Shown here one piece after another: positions 23,590-35,305 of a stretch of 64,000 nucleotides of DNA. This stretch comes from Sipunculus nudus (lineage: Eukaryota; Annelida; Sipuncula; Golfingiida; Sipunculidae). The stretch covers positions 6,380,979 to 6,444,978 of the forward strand of contig CM049321.1 of assembly GCA_026874595.1 (NCBI GenBank), in the 5' to 3' direction. The translations under genes and the position numbers were made by a program. The number at the start of each line of letters is the position of its first letter. The stretch's first letter is position 1. Below the pieces are notes generated by a model. It ran no database searches. It had not been told where the DNA came from and worked only from the letters and a program-made list of their open reading frames with translations.

Positions 23590-24031
23590 AACATACAGGA
23601 TTAACACACACATGCGTACACTCCAAAAAGGAATAAGCCCTGTGTTAACAAAACAAAAATATATATTAAAGTTAGTTACACACATGCTGTTGTGAGGCGC
23701 TCCATTTACACAATCAATCAATGTAATCACATAAATACACAGATTCCAATCATGACGCAAATAGCTTAGTTCCTTATCAGTCAGTTCCTAACCACTTGGC
23801 TACCGCGCACAAACGTAAAACCGGGATGTAACACTGTCCTGTATTCATGGAGTTTCTATAATCTTCAATATGTTGCTGTGTATACACGTTTCATAGTCCA
23901 CGTACCACACACAGGCTATTCCTTCTGAGGGTTGAATCACAGTCTGGTATCAATATAAGCTTACAAACAACAATGTTCAGTACCACTACGGCAACGCGTA
24001 TATATAAAGTCCTCGGTCTGTTCCTGTAATA
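23590..24031 (-). repeat. LTR candidate, 5' side of the gypsy element
   Basis: Partner of the repeat at 18,722-19,170. Its position 5' of the gag remnant on the minus strand and the shared blocks fit a 5' LTR of about 440 bases. Confidence 0.55.
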
Positions 24032-24772
24032 TTGCCCCTTGTGTTATTGGCAGCTTACCAGGTAATTAGCACTGAGTCTGAATACCACTGCAGCTCTCGG
24101 GGTTGCCTGGGTCCGTGTGTATGATCCTTGCACTTTGAGTGAATATGTGCCTGGCAGTCAATGTGTTAAAAATGAAATCATGATGTGTTTTTGAATATTT
24201 CGAGTCAATTGTTTATTGTTTTGGTTTGTCGTTTGACGTCAATTGGAACCATAAAAAAACATGAAAAAAGGCAGTCCTGAAGCAGCCATTAAAATTGTAT
24301 TGTGAACAATTAAACAAAGCACTAGACAGGTAATGTTTATAGTGTTTACGGTTTGATAAATATTTCCTGAACCATTATAATACGATTGCCTTCAAAATGA
24401 CTGTTTCATTATGATAATTAAATTAGGAACTCTTGTCTCAGAAGACGAAAAATATGTTTGCATCAAAATGTTTTACTTCGACAAAACACGTTTCTTTTTT
24501 TGTCCTTGACTTATACAACATTTTGATCAATTTAAACATGCTACGATTTGGTATAAAATGCAGAATGAAAAATGTAGACTTACTTCAGTAATGATAATGT
24601 AAAATAAAGTTTTCAGTATGTACACACTTTATACTGTCATTATAGAGGCAGTCATGTACATAAATGGCAGCCTATTTATTATTATATGACATATATGAAT
24701 TTTTGTAACAGTGCTGAAGTATGATATAATTTTGAATCTACTCAAATATCTGTTTCCAGCATTTCTCGTTTA

Positions 24773-24904
24773 TCATGACAGTACTGAATGCATGGAACTG
24801 GCCTTCTTGCCTTCCTCAAATCTATAAGGCCGGTTTGATTTCAATGCACACTGAAATGTCATCGCGCTAGAAACCAGCAAGCATAAAAGCACATTGACCA
24901 GCAT
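24773..24904 (-). CDS. Possible 43-residue secreted peptide or first exon
   Basis: From the ATG at 24,904 the frame reads MLVNVLLCLLVSSAMTFQC, a classic hydrophobic signal peptide, then a basic tail with SNRPYRFEEGKK, and ends at a stop. Upstream in-frame ATGs exist (to 24,982) but would place charged residues before the signal. There is no homologue I recognise. It could equally be the first exon of a split gene or a chance frame. Confidence 0.3.
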   Translation of the reverse strand: MLVNVLLCLLVSSAMTFQCALKSNRPYRFEEGKKASSMHSVLS

Positions 24905-25504
24905 TTTTTCATATGCTCCATTCTTTTGCTCATTCTGAGTCGCTGTCAAATTATTAATTGACTCAATTTTAGTATTCATCAAATATTATAGTACTCTTTA
25001 AATACATATCCAACATACGTTTCTGGATTTGTATTTTTTTTAACTTGAAAAAAAAATCGGGATTATTACCTATTGGGCAAAACCTTCCACAAAGAAATGT
25101 AAGGTACATAATATTGAGGTCAATTAGATCAAAGTGTAAATTTTCTATTTTCCATTCTTTTTTTTAAATAGGACCGACAAGTTCCGTAATTTCAAAATTG
25201 TTTTTAAATAGGACCAACAAGGTCCGTAATTTCTAAAGGGAAAATTAGTGAAAAAAGAAACAAGGACAAGCGTCAGTAATACGTTAAGAATTGTTAATTA
25301 AACATGCAGACAAATTTTTCATGCCAGACAAAGTAGAAGTGCACTAGAACTCATGTAATACGGCCACCCTTGGGACTGTCATAAACGTGGCCTTAGTATC
25401 TGAAGTGACTGGGCGTGATGATTTGATTTTAGACATGAAGCAAAATTATTACTCAACTTTTTTAACAACCAATAACATATATACAAATTGAATGCAAGTA
25501 GCAG

Positions 25505-25506
<2 letters not shown>

Positions 25507-25559
<53 letters not shown>

Positions 25560-25672
25560 TATACATAATGTACATTGTAAATATACATATATAAATATAA
25601 AATGTACATTGTAAATATTTATATACATAATGTACACTCCAGATAATTTATACACATAATGTGCATTGTTTA
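25507..25672. repeat. TA microsatellite grading into ACATAATGTACATTGTAAAT minisatellite
   Basis: About 24 TA units are followed by four imperfect copies of ACATAATGTACATTGTAAAT. Confidence 0.85.
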
Positions 25673-26589
25673 CATCCGCTGAGAGAGTGTGGTTATGGAG
25701 GACCAAATTCACAATGTCCTGCTTATATGCTAGTTCTAGTTTACTGCGGTAGTTGAACTACCACTCAGTCCCTTCTTCACTGAGAACAGCTTCAGTTGCA
25801 GTGCCCGTTTCAGTGCCTCCGATAAATATATGATGCTACATTCATCTAGCACGTCTTGTTATGTTCTGTTATCTTAATTACGAACAATGTTTGTCGGTTC
25901 AATGGCCTCTTATATCAATTCTCGCTCCTAGTTTTCAGTCATCCTTCTTGTCAACCTACGCACAAGATCCACTGAGGCACTGACAGGCCCCTGCAATTGC
26001 TTGTTCACCCGGCACAATACCTCAGCGTCCTTGACTGACATTGACCTACCTACTGTAAATCACTATCTCGGCCGAGCGGTCGTTATCCAGTCACCCAGCT
26101 GTAAACATAGACTTGTTATGGCGGTACCTTGTGCGTATTAATTATGCCAGATGATGTCATTCTATATGCCAGTCACCGGTACAGGCCGTAATCATGTCGA
26201 AAACTGGCCATCCGAGGTCCAGTATATAGCCTTAATAAGGATGAGAGTAATGATCATAATTGATAACAATTGGATCATGAAATATAGCCTTGTAAAAATC
26301 AGGACCAATACTTTTGATCGCCATAAAAGCTCTGACCGTTATTCAGGTGTGGCCGAAATCAGGGGTTGTACTGTATAGATAAATATACGTTCATTAGAAC
26401 AAAGGTAATGTTGAATGAAAGCTAAGAGAAACAAGATATATTTTTTTCATAAAATTTCCATACTGAAATATTGCATTTACTCTAATGATATGGTCGATAT
26501 TATTTGTGATTTTTAACTTTAAGCTATTTTAGTTGATTACATTGGGACACCTGCACTCGTTGGCCTGAATATTTCCCTGTGCCATGAAC

Positions 26590-26745
26590 GGTGTCATCAT
26601 CCAAAGGGAGCGGATGTCGCATGTTTAAAATCTGGAGCTGAATGCAAAATGCGATACCACTTTCTCATTGTTCTATATATAATTCCTTTCTCTGTGTGCA
26701 CCTTTGTGTTCTTATCTATACAAAGCAGCGGTTAAAGAAAAAGGA
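26590..26745 (+). repeat. Diverged repeat shared with 47,140-47,290
   Basis: CGGATGTCGC, TGGAGC, ATACAAAG-AGCGGTTA and other blocks align with the second locus in the same order and spacing. One frame in both reads C-hydrophobic-SGA-C and ends in AIQ(S/R)SG-like residues, hinting at an old Cys-rich coding exon. The present frames carry stops or differ strongly. Confidence 0.4.
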
Positions 26746-26889
26746 AACCCTGGACGACTGCAGTGTATAACCGCTGCGTTGGGAGCGTAGTACAAAAACA
26801 TAATGCTTTTACACTGCACCAGTTTCAAGACATATCTTAATGGAGTCCAGGAAACTGACACCTTCTCCCTTTGTGAAGCTTTGGTTCTA

Positions 26890-27001
26890 CACTCTTAGAC
26901 ATGGCTGTAGTTTCACGGTAGAATACCGTAGAATTTAGACAGTACTACTGTGTTTTTACGTCCCCGCCGTACTTTGCCTAAAGAACGGTAGAATACCGTG
27001 A
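26890..27001. repeat. Left terminus and subterminal repeats of the EnSpm element
   Basis: After the inverted end, ACGGTAGAATACCGT occurs twice (near 26,914 and 26,984). These dyads are likely transposase binding sites by analogy with CACTA elements. Confidence 0.75.
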
Positions 27002-27179
27002 ATTGGACCAGAGCCTCCGCGATAACAGCGACCCGGGGTCATCTGGTCATTAAGGATCAGCCCGAGTATCCCGCGCGCGCGTGTATTCCTTTGTTAAGCA
27101 TCCGGGCATTCAGTACTGGACCAGCATTTGACCAGCACTTGGCCGCCATATTGACTGTTTGTACAGCTGCTCATCTTTA

Positions 27180-27195
27180 TGGTTCCCTGTTTCGA
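27180..27195 (+). other. Possible donor end of a non-coding transposase exon
   Basis: A strong donor (TTCGA then GTAAGTTT) lies inside the element, 605 bases before the acceptor of the first coding exon (GTCCTGCAG at 27,791-27,799). The exon's 5' limit is not defined. Confidence 0.35.
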
Positions 27196-27824
27196 GTAAG
27201 TTTACCCTTTAGCAGAAGTTTTATGTATTATTTGTAATATATCAGGATAGTTTTCAAATTACTGAGATTGGGCAGCTTTTGTTTGATTACCTTTGCTACT
27301 GACATACGCCAATATTAGTACAATAGTAAAATTGTTCACTGACACCGTGAGTACAGACCGTATCTTCACGAAAGCCCACATACTTGTTAGTATGTCGGCT
27401 CTGTGCTTTGCCAGTCGCATCCAGCCTACTAAATATCACATTTAGTGCAGATTTTTAATAGTGTTTAGTCTTTCTTACTATATTTAATGCAAATTTACCA
27501 TCAAGAGGTTATATATGTTAACAAATGCCAGTATATAAATTAGATTAAAAGCGTATTTTTGGCCTATTTTGTTTTATATTTGTTTTATCAATAACTTGTT
27601 TTCAGGTCCAAATAATATCGGTCCAAATTATGAAGGGGTTCCACAGGAAATGTGTATATGCAAGTACAAATTATTGACAGGTGAAACAATTCTGAGCCAT
27701 AATCCCTCTTGTGTGTATTTATAGTTTATCAGTTTAGATCGAATATTCGATTGCTGTTCTATACCATAACTCATAACTTTTCATTGCTTTGTCCTGCAGT
27801 ACGTGTCCCTGTTTAACACTCAAA

Positions 27825-30531
27825 ATGTACAAATGCACACTCTGCGCGCACGAATCTAAAAGTTTAAAAGCCTATGTAAACCATCACCAACTACATAAAG
27901 ACATTCCAAATGCTAAAATTCCATGTGGTGCGTGTGAACACCATGTAGACTCATATGATGCATTGAGAAGTCATGTTCTACTTTGTCATGGAGGGAGTGT
28001 AAAGGTTCAGTCAAGGTCAATGTTAGAAGAACAGGTTTCCTTAAAGTGCCATGTTTGTTTTTGCCAGGTCTGTTGATGGTCTGTCTGAGTTCATTACACA
28101 TTTAAGGTCACATATGGATAGACATGGAGAAATTTCCTGTCCCTTTAAAGGATGTGATACACCAAGCCCCAAATACAAAAATAATATTACATTTTCATCT
28201 CATTTGTCACGAAAACATCCAAACTCTGCCCTTTCAGACGTCCATGATGATGTTATAATGACAACAAGCATTTGTAACAATACATCATCAAACAATGACA
28301 TTTATTCCCAAGAATTGAGGAATAGTAATGACTTGTCAAGTGACAATTTGCAAATGTCACCCACATTTTCATTAAGTGGAGACAAACACTGTGATACTGG
28401 TGTCACAGAGGATTTAAATGTGAAAAGTTTAGCATTGTTTATTATCAAACTGCAAGCGAAACATTTAATTCCTGCATCTACTGTACAGGCTATTGTTAAT
28501 GAGATAAATGTGACAAATAATATAGGGCATAATGTCATATGTCTTAAAATGAAGAGACAACTCGAGGGCGAGGGTATTGAACAAGAGAAAATAGAAAACA
28601 TTATGAGGGAAATGGCTAATTTTAATGTTTTAGATAGGGCAACTTCCGGGCCGCTTCGCTCTGAACGAACCAGAATGACATATTTTGATGAAAATTTCTA
28701 CTATATTAAACCTGTTGAGATAAAACTAGGATTAGATGAGGATTTTGAAGAAATGTCCGCACAGTATGTCCCCATTACCAACTTCATTAAGGAACTATAC
28801 AGAAAGTACTGCGACAAGTTCAATTTTAGAACCAGTGGAGATACTGAAAAATCTGAAGTTCTCGCTGATCTACATGATGGTATTGTTTTCCAGTCAAATG
28901 AGTTGTTTAAACAAAAGGGCTTTCAAATAATATTATATCAAGATGTCTTTGAGGTAGTAAATCCTCAGGGATCGGCAAAGAAAAAAAACACAACGTTATA
29001 GCAGTATACTATACCCTGGCAAATTTTGAAGCCCATTCCCGATCAGCAATTGACCATTTTCAGTTAGTATTACTTTGCAAGGAGAAACATTTCTCCGTTT
29101 CAAATCTGAGGGCTTTCAAAAAGTATTTGCTCCCTTGTTACATGATTTGAAGTTTCTCGAAAATAGTGGTATTACCACTGAGAACGGTGACGTTATAAAG
29201 GGTACATTGGTTTGTATCACAGGGGATAACTTAGGGTCTCACACCATTGGGGGTTTCTTTGAAAACTTTAGCAATGCTCCCTACATCTGTCGCTTTTGTG
29301 ACCTCACTAGGGTTGCATTTAACGATTCTCCACTTTCACTGGGAAATGATAGGACAATTAAGTCTTATAAAAAATGTATAGAGAATCTACATAAAAATCC
29401 AGATGCGTCTGGAGCTTGTAACGGCATTAAATTTGACTCATTTTTTAATGCTCTTAAATCGTTCCATATATGTCTACCAGGGCCTTCCACATTGTATCGG
29501 GCATGATTTATTTGAGGGCGTTGTTTCCTATGATATGATGTTGATAATTAAATATTTTGTGCAAAAGCAAAGGCCGTCCTGGTTTACTCTGCAACAATTA
29601 AATAGAGACATAGCAAGAACTGAATATAAAGGTAACGACAGCAGAGACAGACCCTGTGAAGTAAATCTCAAATCAGAAAAACTGAGTGGTCACGCTGTGC
29701 AAAACTGGGTGTTTGTCAGATTATTTTCTTTATTTATTGGTCAGTACATACAGCATTTTGATGATCCTGTTTGGCAAATGTATTTGAAATTGAAAGAAAT
29801 TGTAGAAATTGTCTGTGCTCCTAGAATTTCTATGACTCAGGTTGTCTACTAAAAAATGTGTATTGAAGATTACATGCAGGACAGAAAAGATATCTTTCCA
29901 GATGTTAATTTGCGTCCAAAACACCACTACATTTGCCATTACCCTGATTTAATTGCTAAGTTTGGGCCACTGATCAGACTGTGGACGATGAGATTCGAGA
30001 GCAAGCACTCTTATTTCAAAAGATTTGCTAGAGTTCTCCAGAATTACTGTCTGCTAGTCCTTAGCAGTTAAACATCAGGTGTTGCAAGCATATTACAGTG
30101 AAGGATCATTGTTCCCAAGTGTGCTGCAAGTTCATAATTCGTTACCATATCACAGGGACATTTTCAGCATAGAAGTGCTAGACCCAATGTCTAAATACAA
30201 CTTCAGTGAAACAGACACAGTTGTATCCAGTTCTATCACGTATAAAGGGACCCTTGATAAGAAGAATCAATTCATTTTAGTGAGCAATGGTGACGATGGC
30301 TTAGTTATTGGAAAAACAGTTTTGATGCTCGTGCAGGACAACACGGAAGTCTTTTTTAATTTGAATCTGTACAAAACATTAAAGATTGGGGATTATGGCT
30401 CTCATATCTTAGACAATTTTCATGGATATTATTGTGTCCCTTTCAGTCGTTTGTTGGACTATCATCCAATTGATAATTTCTGCCAAACATGGGAAAAAGT
30501 GGTTTTGACTGCACCATTCATTTTATTTTGA
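27825..30531 (+). pseudogene. EnSpm transposase (zinc-finger/DDE), broken by frameshifts
   Basis: N-terminal C2H2 fingers (CTLCAH, CGACEHH, then CHVCF and HLRSHMDRH) are followed by the DDE region. That region contains YQDVFEVVNPQGSA (first Asp candidate), CITGDNLGSHTIGGFFENF (second), NAPYICRFCDL (the C2C pair typical of CMC enzymes), and GHDLFEGVV or MRFESKHSYF (Glu candidates). The C-terminal part includes LRPKHHYICHYPDL. Breaks: one extra T in a T5 run near 28,058; one extra A in an A8 run near 28,980; shifts near 29,085, 29,482 and 30,055; and TAA at 29,850-29,852. Several lie in short homopolymers, so sequencing error is possible for those. No continuous protein exists as given. Confidence 0.85.
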
Positions 30532-30694
30532 TTTTGTTCTTAAACTTCACTAGCCATGGTAAAGTCTAAGTGTACATGATTAGTCCACTTTTTTCAATTT
30601 TTAAGTTTTGATTCATTTATAAATTTAAAAAAGATACATTGCCCAGATCAATGGCAACAACAAAGATGAAAAATGTAGTCAAGTGTAAAATTTT

Positions 30695-30917
30695 ATGAAC
30701 ATTATCAGTTTAGAAATGGCCATCCCAGTCTGCATAACTGAAGAAGTCAGGAAAGTAATTGATGCTGGTGACAAGCTGGATGACCTTTGCTTGGCTATTC
30801 ATGAAGCTGGTGTAACAAAGAAAGAGGAGCTGGAGTTTCTTGAAGAGGGAGATCTGACTGTTTGCATCAGCGAAATCCAGGCCAGGCAGCTGATAAAAGC
30901 ATGGAAATCAGGACAAG
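30695..30917 (+). CDS. SAM gene exon 1: SAM-like domain
   Basis: The donor is GTATTT after GGACAAG. The in-frame read-through continues only 39 codons before stopping, whereas splicing to 32,466 restores a long frame. Confidence 0.75.
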
Positions 30918-33900
30918 GTATTTTTTCCTATTCTCAGTTCTATCTGTACATCACAACCATAAGGCAGTATATAAAGTTCTATGATCAAAGTCTAGATTAT
31001 ATCAGTAAAAGGCCTAATGTGTACATAACATAACAACTTTCAATCTTACACATGTTAAGGTGTTTGCAATAACATTAAATCTACCATACAATAACCAGCT
31101 GGTCTTGATAACATGAGAGAAAATGTCTCCTTTGTATATCAAGGTGAATGAAAATCCCCATTTACACACACCATGGGGGTCTGAACACAGCATGTGTGGT
31201 GGCTGCTGAAAGCACCATACAAGCAAACATGAATCAGCCGGAAGTTGTTAATTGCATTTCAGCCAGCCTGTCCAGCTACTGGCATAATGAATGTTGGGCT
31301 ATGATACCTTATTGAGCATTACAATTTTTTTTTTAAGTTTTCTGACTCCCGCATGTCAGGAATTCTACTGACATAATATGAATTCTCCTTTTTGTTAGCT
31401 TTTACGTAAGGGTTTAAATATAGATATGTGTATCGTCAGCCTATTCAGATTCAAACATATTGCAATACACTTCTGGTGATTCCCTATTGACGATACTTTG
31501 TGTCACATTTCTTCAACCCTTCTGTTTACATTTTATTGATAAAAGTATAAGCTATACTTTTCTGTGTCATATAATAACATATTATGCGTATAATTTCAAT
31601 AACAAGAATCTTATAAAGTTTACAATGGTATCAGGGCTGTTAAAAATCGACTTTTGTTTAATGAAATCATGATTTTTTACCTTTTTTTATTTAAATCGAC
31701 TTTTATTGATTTAAATCAACTAATGAGACATTAAATGATAAATTATTAATATCTTCGATTTTTATTAAATAAATTGACAGTATTTGTAATAGAGATTATT
31801 ATGACAGTATTCCAAACTAAAGAGTAATGGTAGCATTTTATTTAATGACCTCATAATTTAATGGTAACAATATGTAAACTGATCTCGATTTCATGAACTA
31901 AGAGTAAAGTAATGCACCTGTATTTATTATTACTCAGACGCGCTGGATTTTCATAGAAACACCGTATCGATCATATGGCAATACGTTTGTTCATATTTGC
32001 TTTAGCTTGGTAAAGTAACAAATACATATCGGATATAGCTTTATAAATAACTTAGGTTATAGTTTAGTTAAGAGCTGAATCATTAATCATTTGCAGTCAT
32101 TTTTTCTCTTCGATACGACAATATAGCATGCTAAGAATATTGCGAACTGCATGTATCGTCATAACGTATTGATACGAAGTATCTAATAGTCATTAACGCC
32201 GTAATTAACTTTACCCCCCCCCCCCTATCCGAAATATATTCATCTAACAGAAGCCTAGTAAATATAATAATACACAAACACAAACTCTAGGTCTACAACG
32301 AGCCGTGAACTTAGCTTTCAGACTCATTTGGTTATTCTTAGTTATATATTTATCTAATTCTATGTCTCTTAAATTTGCTTTTCTTAATTTAATTGAAAGC
32401 GACAAATATGATGTGTTAAGTGTATCATTCAATTACTAACGCCAACGTTATTATATATATTTCAGCGTTAACAGCCACGCCGACAAAACCAAGTGGCGAG
32501 TGTCCTGCAACGCATGATCAAACGAATGAACGGCTATACCTACGAAGTATAACGAGCCCTTCGAACATTGACCTCGCCTGTGCTAACAAATTCGAGGTTC
32601 CCTGGGGGAATATGCCACTATCCTTGACAAACAAGTTAAAGAAAGGTAAAACACTGGACAAAAAAGCCAGGAAGGTGCTCGTTAGCACCATCTTGGACAA
32701 AGTTTTGATAATAAACCCAAGACTGGGCAAGAAAGACCTTGAAGTAATTGCGAAACAAGTAGTTAATACATATCCAGATTCGCTTGAGGATCGCTTCAAC
32801 CATGAGCGCATGGAAAGAGGATTTGACATCATGTTAAATCAGATGATAAATCGTCGGGACAATGAGGTGAGACCGAAGGAAACTGCTTCCCCAAAAGTCA
32901 AGCGTAAGCTCCCAACTGAGCCTGAAGGATCTCCACTCCGCAAAAAAATAGACATTGGCAGAGACGCCTATGGGTGTGTCAAGTGGCAAATCGACCCGTC
33001 TTATTTCAAAGAGGGTACCAAAGAACACACATTCGCCCTACAGAGGCAAGACATCATCTCTGGTATCCAGGTACCAGAGTTAAAACAGATGTGGCCAACA
33101 TTCTTCGTTACTGACGAATACCTCGCCCATGCGGACGAGGTTATAGGTATACCTGCCATCAGAATTATGACTGAAGCCCTAAAATTGAAGGGAGGGAGGC
33201 TACTTTCCTTTATGCAGAAAAACCACCGAACAGAAGCCCTCATGGAGGACATCAGCCAGGCATTGGAGGAAGGAGACAGCTGCAGGGAGATGCTACCCGC
33301 CATACCGAAGTGTCTTGCGATGTACTTCAAAGAAGACATCAAGTTGCTATTCGCTGAAGTAGAGGTGAATAGATTTATTGTATAACTAGTCCGATTTTCT
33401 TTATTTAGAAAACGATACCTTCACACTGTTAAAGGACTAATTTTTTTTTCATTTATTGTTCTGAAGAAATATAGCTTATAGTAACACTTCTTAAATGCAT
33501 GTAAATACATTTGTCAAACAGGTGTAAACATCACTCAACGAAACAATACTACTATTAAAACAAATAATTCAACATAACATATATATTTTAAATCACAACT
33601 TGCAGATTAAAGGTTGCAGGTAACATGGCCACTGACTGGAAGCATTAATTGTAGCATTACATTATTTATAATCATATTTAGAGGAGCTTATTTTTATATG
33701 GTTACTCTTCTGTAGGAAGCTGTAACTGTAAAAGTAATTCAACTTTCTGTTAACAGGAAACAAGTACACCAACGGATGTTCTCCAGATGGACCTTCCCTC
33801 CACTCCGTGCTTAGCTGTTTTTGGTGAGTAACCTTTTCTTTAAAGTTCTCAGTTTATATGTAGAAGTTAGAAAATAAAAAATATAATAAAATTGATTCTA

Positions 33901-35305
33901 AAATACCAGCATTAAGCATTAAAATCTAGCATCAAGCTACTTTTTTTAGCTCATCTGACTATAAGTCATCTGAGCTATAGTCGTGGTCCATTGTCCGTCG
34001 TCCGTCCGTCTGTCCGTCCGTCCGTCCGAATTATATCTGTGTGCATAATGTGATGTTACCTGACTAAAATAATTATAAATATTGATGCAATTTAGATTCA
34101 TGAATCAATTTAAATATTCAGATATATATATATATATGATATACTGTTAAAATATAGTAAAATTTATAAACCTAAAAAAAAAATTACTTAACAAAAGAAA
34201 AAATAGGATATAATGCAAATATTTGTTCATTATTTTCCTGTCTCGGTAGAATGAAATTAAAGTTATTTGCTTTGTTTTCCATCTCTCTGCCTGTTTTTAA
34301 ATATTTAAAAATAATTGCATTTAAATTAAATTTTATCTTTTACGTATATACAGAGGTGCTGTAACTCCCACCAGTCCCTGTAAGCACCATTGAATTTAAT
34401 TCCGTATTCTTTATTTATATCCAAACGTGTTGAAACCCCCCCCCCAGTCATTGAGCCCTAGTTCCTGAGCACTGGGGATTGTATTTTTATTACAACTTCA
34501 AAACATCTATGGTGATCCAGTTATAACTGTCACAATCAGCTGAGCGCCGTGACCCATGGGTCCCTTGTTCATATGCTTTTTGAAAATTCGAGAAAAATAA
34601 CAATTTTAGCCAGTATAAATATCAATTGCAACAGTATCACTGCTTTCAAGTCCCGATACTTTTTAATGTCTTTAATGTTTATTCACACAAATAGTGCCCA
34701 CTTGAGAACACAAAATGATAGCAAGATATTTATATGTTCTTCTACATTGTTATTTTAGGAGACCTTCTAAAAGCAAGCCGCTTCATGCTGTCAATTGGTT
34801 GGTGCATCGTCAACGATGAAATCTGTGGTTTCATCCCTGCATTTGAACGGAAGGTGTAAGGGCGACATGGCATTTTAATCAGTGTCCAATAAACTAACTG
34901 CCGTCTGCTCTCATTCACTTTATCCTGATATATTATAGGTACCTCACCTAGACCAAGAATTTTATTCAAGCAGGTGTCCACACCAGAATGTGAATTACTT
35001 AATCATATTTAATGATACACATTGTAAATAATTACTTTCATGTTTTAAAATTCCCCTGTCTTCTATCCTTTTTGCAAATTGATATAAAAGAATCTGTTCA
35101 CACAAAGCTTCAATGCTAGACAAGACTGGATACCTAACAGGTTTATCACAAAGTAAATAAAGCCTTATACAGTTCAAATCACTAACAATGTTTTTATCTG
35201 TATTCCAGATGTTTCATGGGCATCAACCCCACTTCAGGGTCGAAGGCAGAAAAATCAGTCAGGAAGGAAACATTCATCACCAATCCGCGAGTCTTAACCT
35301 TATAA
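30716..35305 (+). CDS. SAM-domain accessory protein of the EnSpm element, five exons, 453 aa, intact
   Basis: I joined exons 30716-30917, 32466-33364, 33757-33823, 34759-34855 and 35209-35305. Every intron is GT/AG, phases match (1, 0, 1, 2), and the total is 1362 nt, exactly 454 codons with one terminal stop. The N-terminus (about residues 1-65) looks like a SAM domain: alternating helices with GVTKKEELEFLEEGDL and QARQLIKAWK. The C-terminal half carries YGCVKWQ, QMWPTFFVTDEYLAHADEV and a final INPTSGSKAEKS...NPRVLTL segment, as in SAMD3-like proteins that I associate with EnSpm-like loci in animals. SAM domains oligomerise, so a role with the transposase is plausible but unproven. An upstream ATG at 30,695 would add seven residues. 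Confidence 0.8.
31629..31735 (+). repeat. Possible hAT-like terminus in an intron of the SAM gene
   Basis: CAGGGCTGTTAAAAATCGAC followed by repeated AAATCGACTTTT and GATTTAAATCAA blocks resembles the end of a hAT MITE. I could not find the other end or a target duplication. Confidence 0.35.
32466..33364 (+). CDS. SAM gene exon 2: linker and conserved core
   Basis: Acceptor TATTTCAG, donor GTGAAT (non-ideal). It is 899 nt. It contains a PWGNMPLSL motif, a basic proline-rich linker (SPKVKRKLPTEPEGSPLRKK, a possible nuclear localisation signal) and the conserved YGCVKWQ region. Confidence 0.8.
33757..33823 (+). CDS. SAM gene exon 3
   Basis: 67 nt between TTAACAG and GTGAGT, reading ETSTPTDVLQMDLP then STPCLAVFG. 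Phase 0 in, 1 out. Confidence 0.75.
33946..34569 (+). mobile_element. Short Helentron-like element nested in intron 3 of the SAM gene
   Basis: Left end TTAGCTCATCTGACTATAAG then TCATCTGAGCTATAG is a terminal hairpin, followed by GTCCGTCC repeats. The right end is GCTGAGCGCCGTGACCCATGG then GTCCCTTGTT, with the palindrome GACCCATGGGTC. Both ends match the longer copy at 59,907-63,067. Similar ends are common in mollusc genomes; the Helentron assignment is inference from the terminal stem-loop and T-T borders. Confidence 0.6.
34759..34855 (+). CDS. SAM gene exon 4
   Basis: 97 nt between TATTTTAG and GTAAGG. Two donors overlap (GTGTAA and GTAAGG, two bases apart). Only the second keeps the family-like C-terminus in frame, and it is also the better consensus. 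Confidence 0.75.
35209..35305 (+). CDS. SAM gene exon 5 and stop
   Basis: The acceptor is TATTCCAG. It reads VCFMGINPTSGSKAEKS, then NPRVLTL and TAA. This lysine-rich NP..L ending fits the family. Confidence 0.75.

Larger units (their letters stand above)
18722..24031 (-). mobile_element. Decayed Ty3/gypsy LTR retrotransposon, INT-before-RT (Gmr1-like) order
   Basis: On the minus strand the order is gag remnant, zinc knuckle, protease-region linker, integrase zinc finger, then reverse transcriptase and RNase H. Integrase ahead of RT is the order known from Gmr1-like members of the Ty3/gypsy group, opposite to most gypsy elements. The body is bracketed by a diverged direct repeat (LTR candidates). 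Every domain carries stops, frameshifts or deletions, so this copy cannot replicate. Most of the integrase core and the YxDD box of RT are missing. Confidence 0.75.
24031..26880. other. Intergenic repeats and spacer between gypsy and EnSpm elements
   Basis: Apart from the small secreted frame it contains a duplicated 46-base unit with AAATAGGACC(A/G)ACAA and TCCGTAATTTC (25,161-25,235), TA repeats, and a short minus-strand frame MSVKDAEVLCRVNKQLQ near 26,040 that I cannot place. No gene seen. Confidence 0.5.

Noticed and set aside
25930-26050. Short minus frame MSVKDAEVLCRVNKQLQ as a gag fragment
   Set aside because: Reminiscent of retroelement gag but too short and ended by a stop; no neighbouring retroelement domain.
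32518-33342. Three minus-strand frames of 64-113 codons
   Set aside because: They are antisense shadows of the SAM gene's exon 2.
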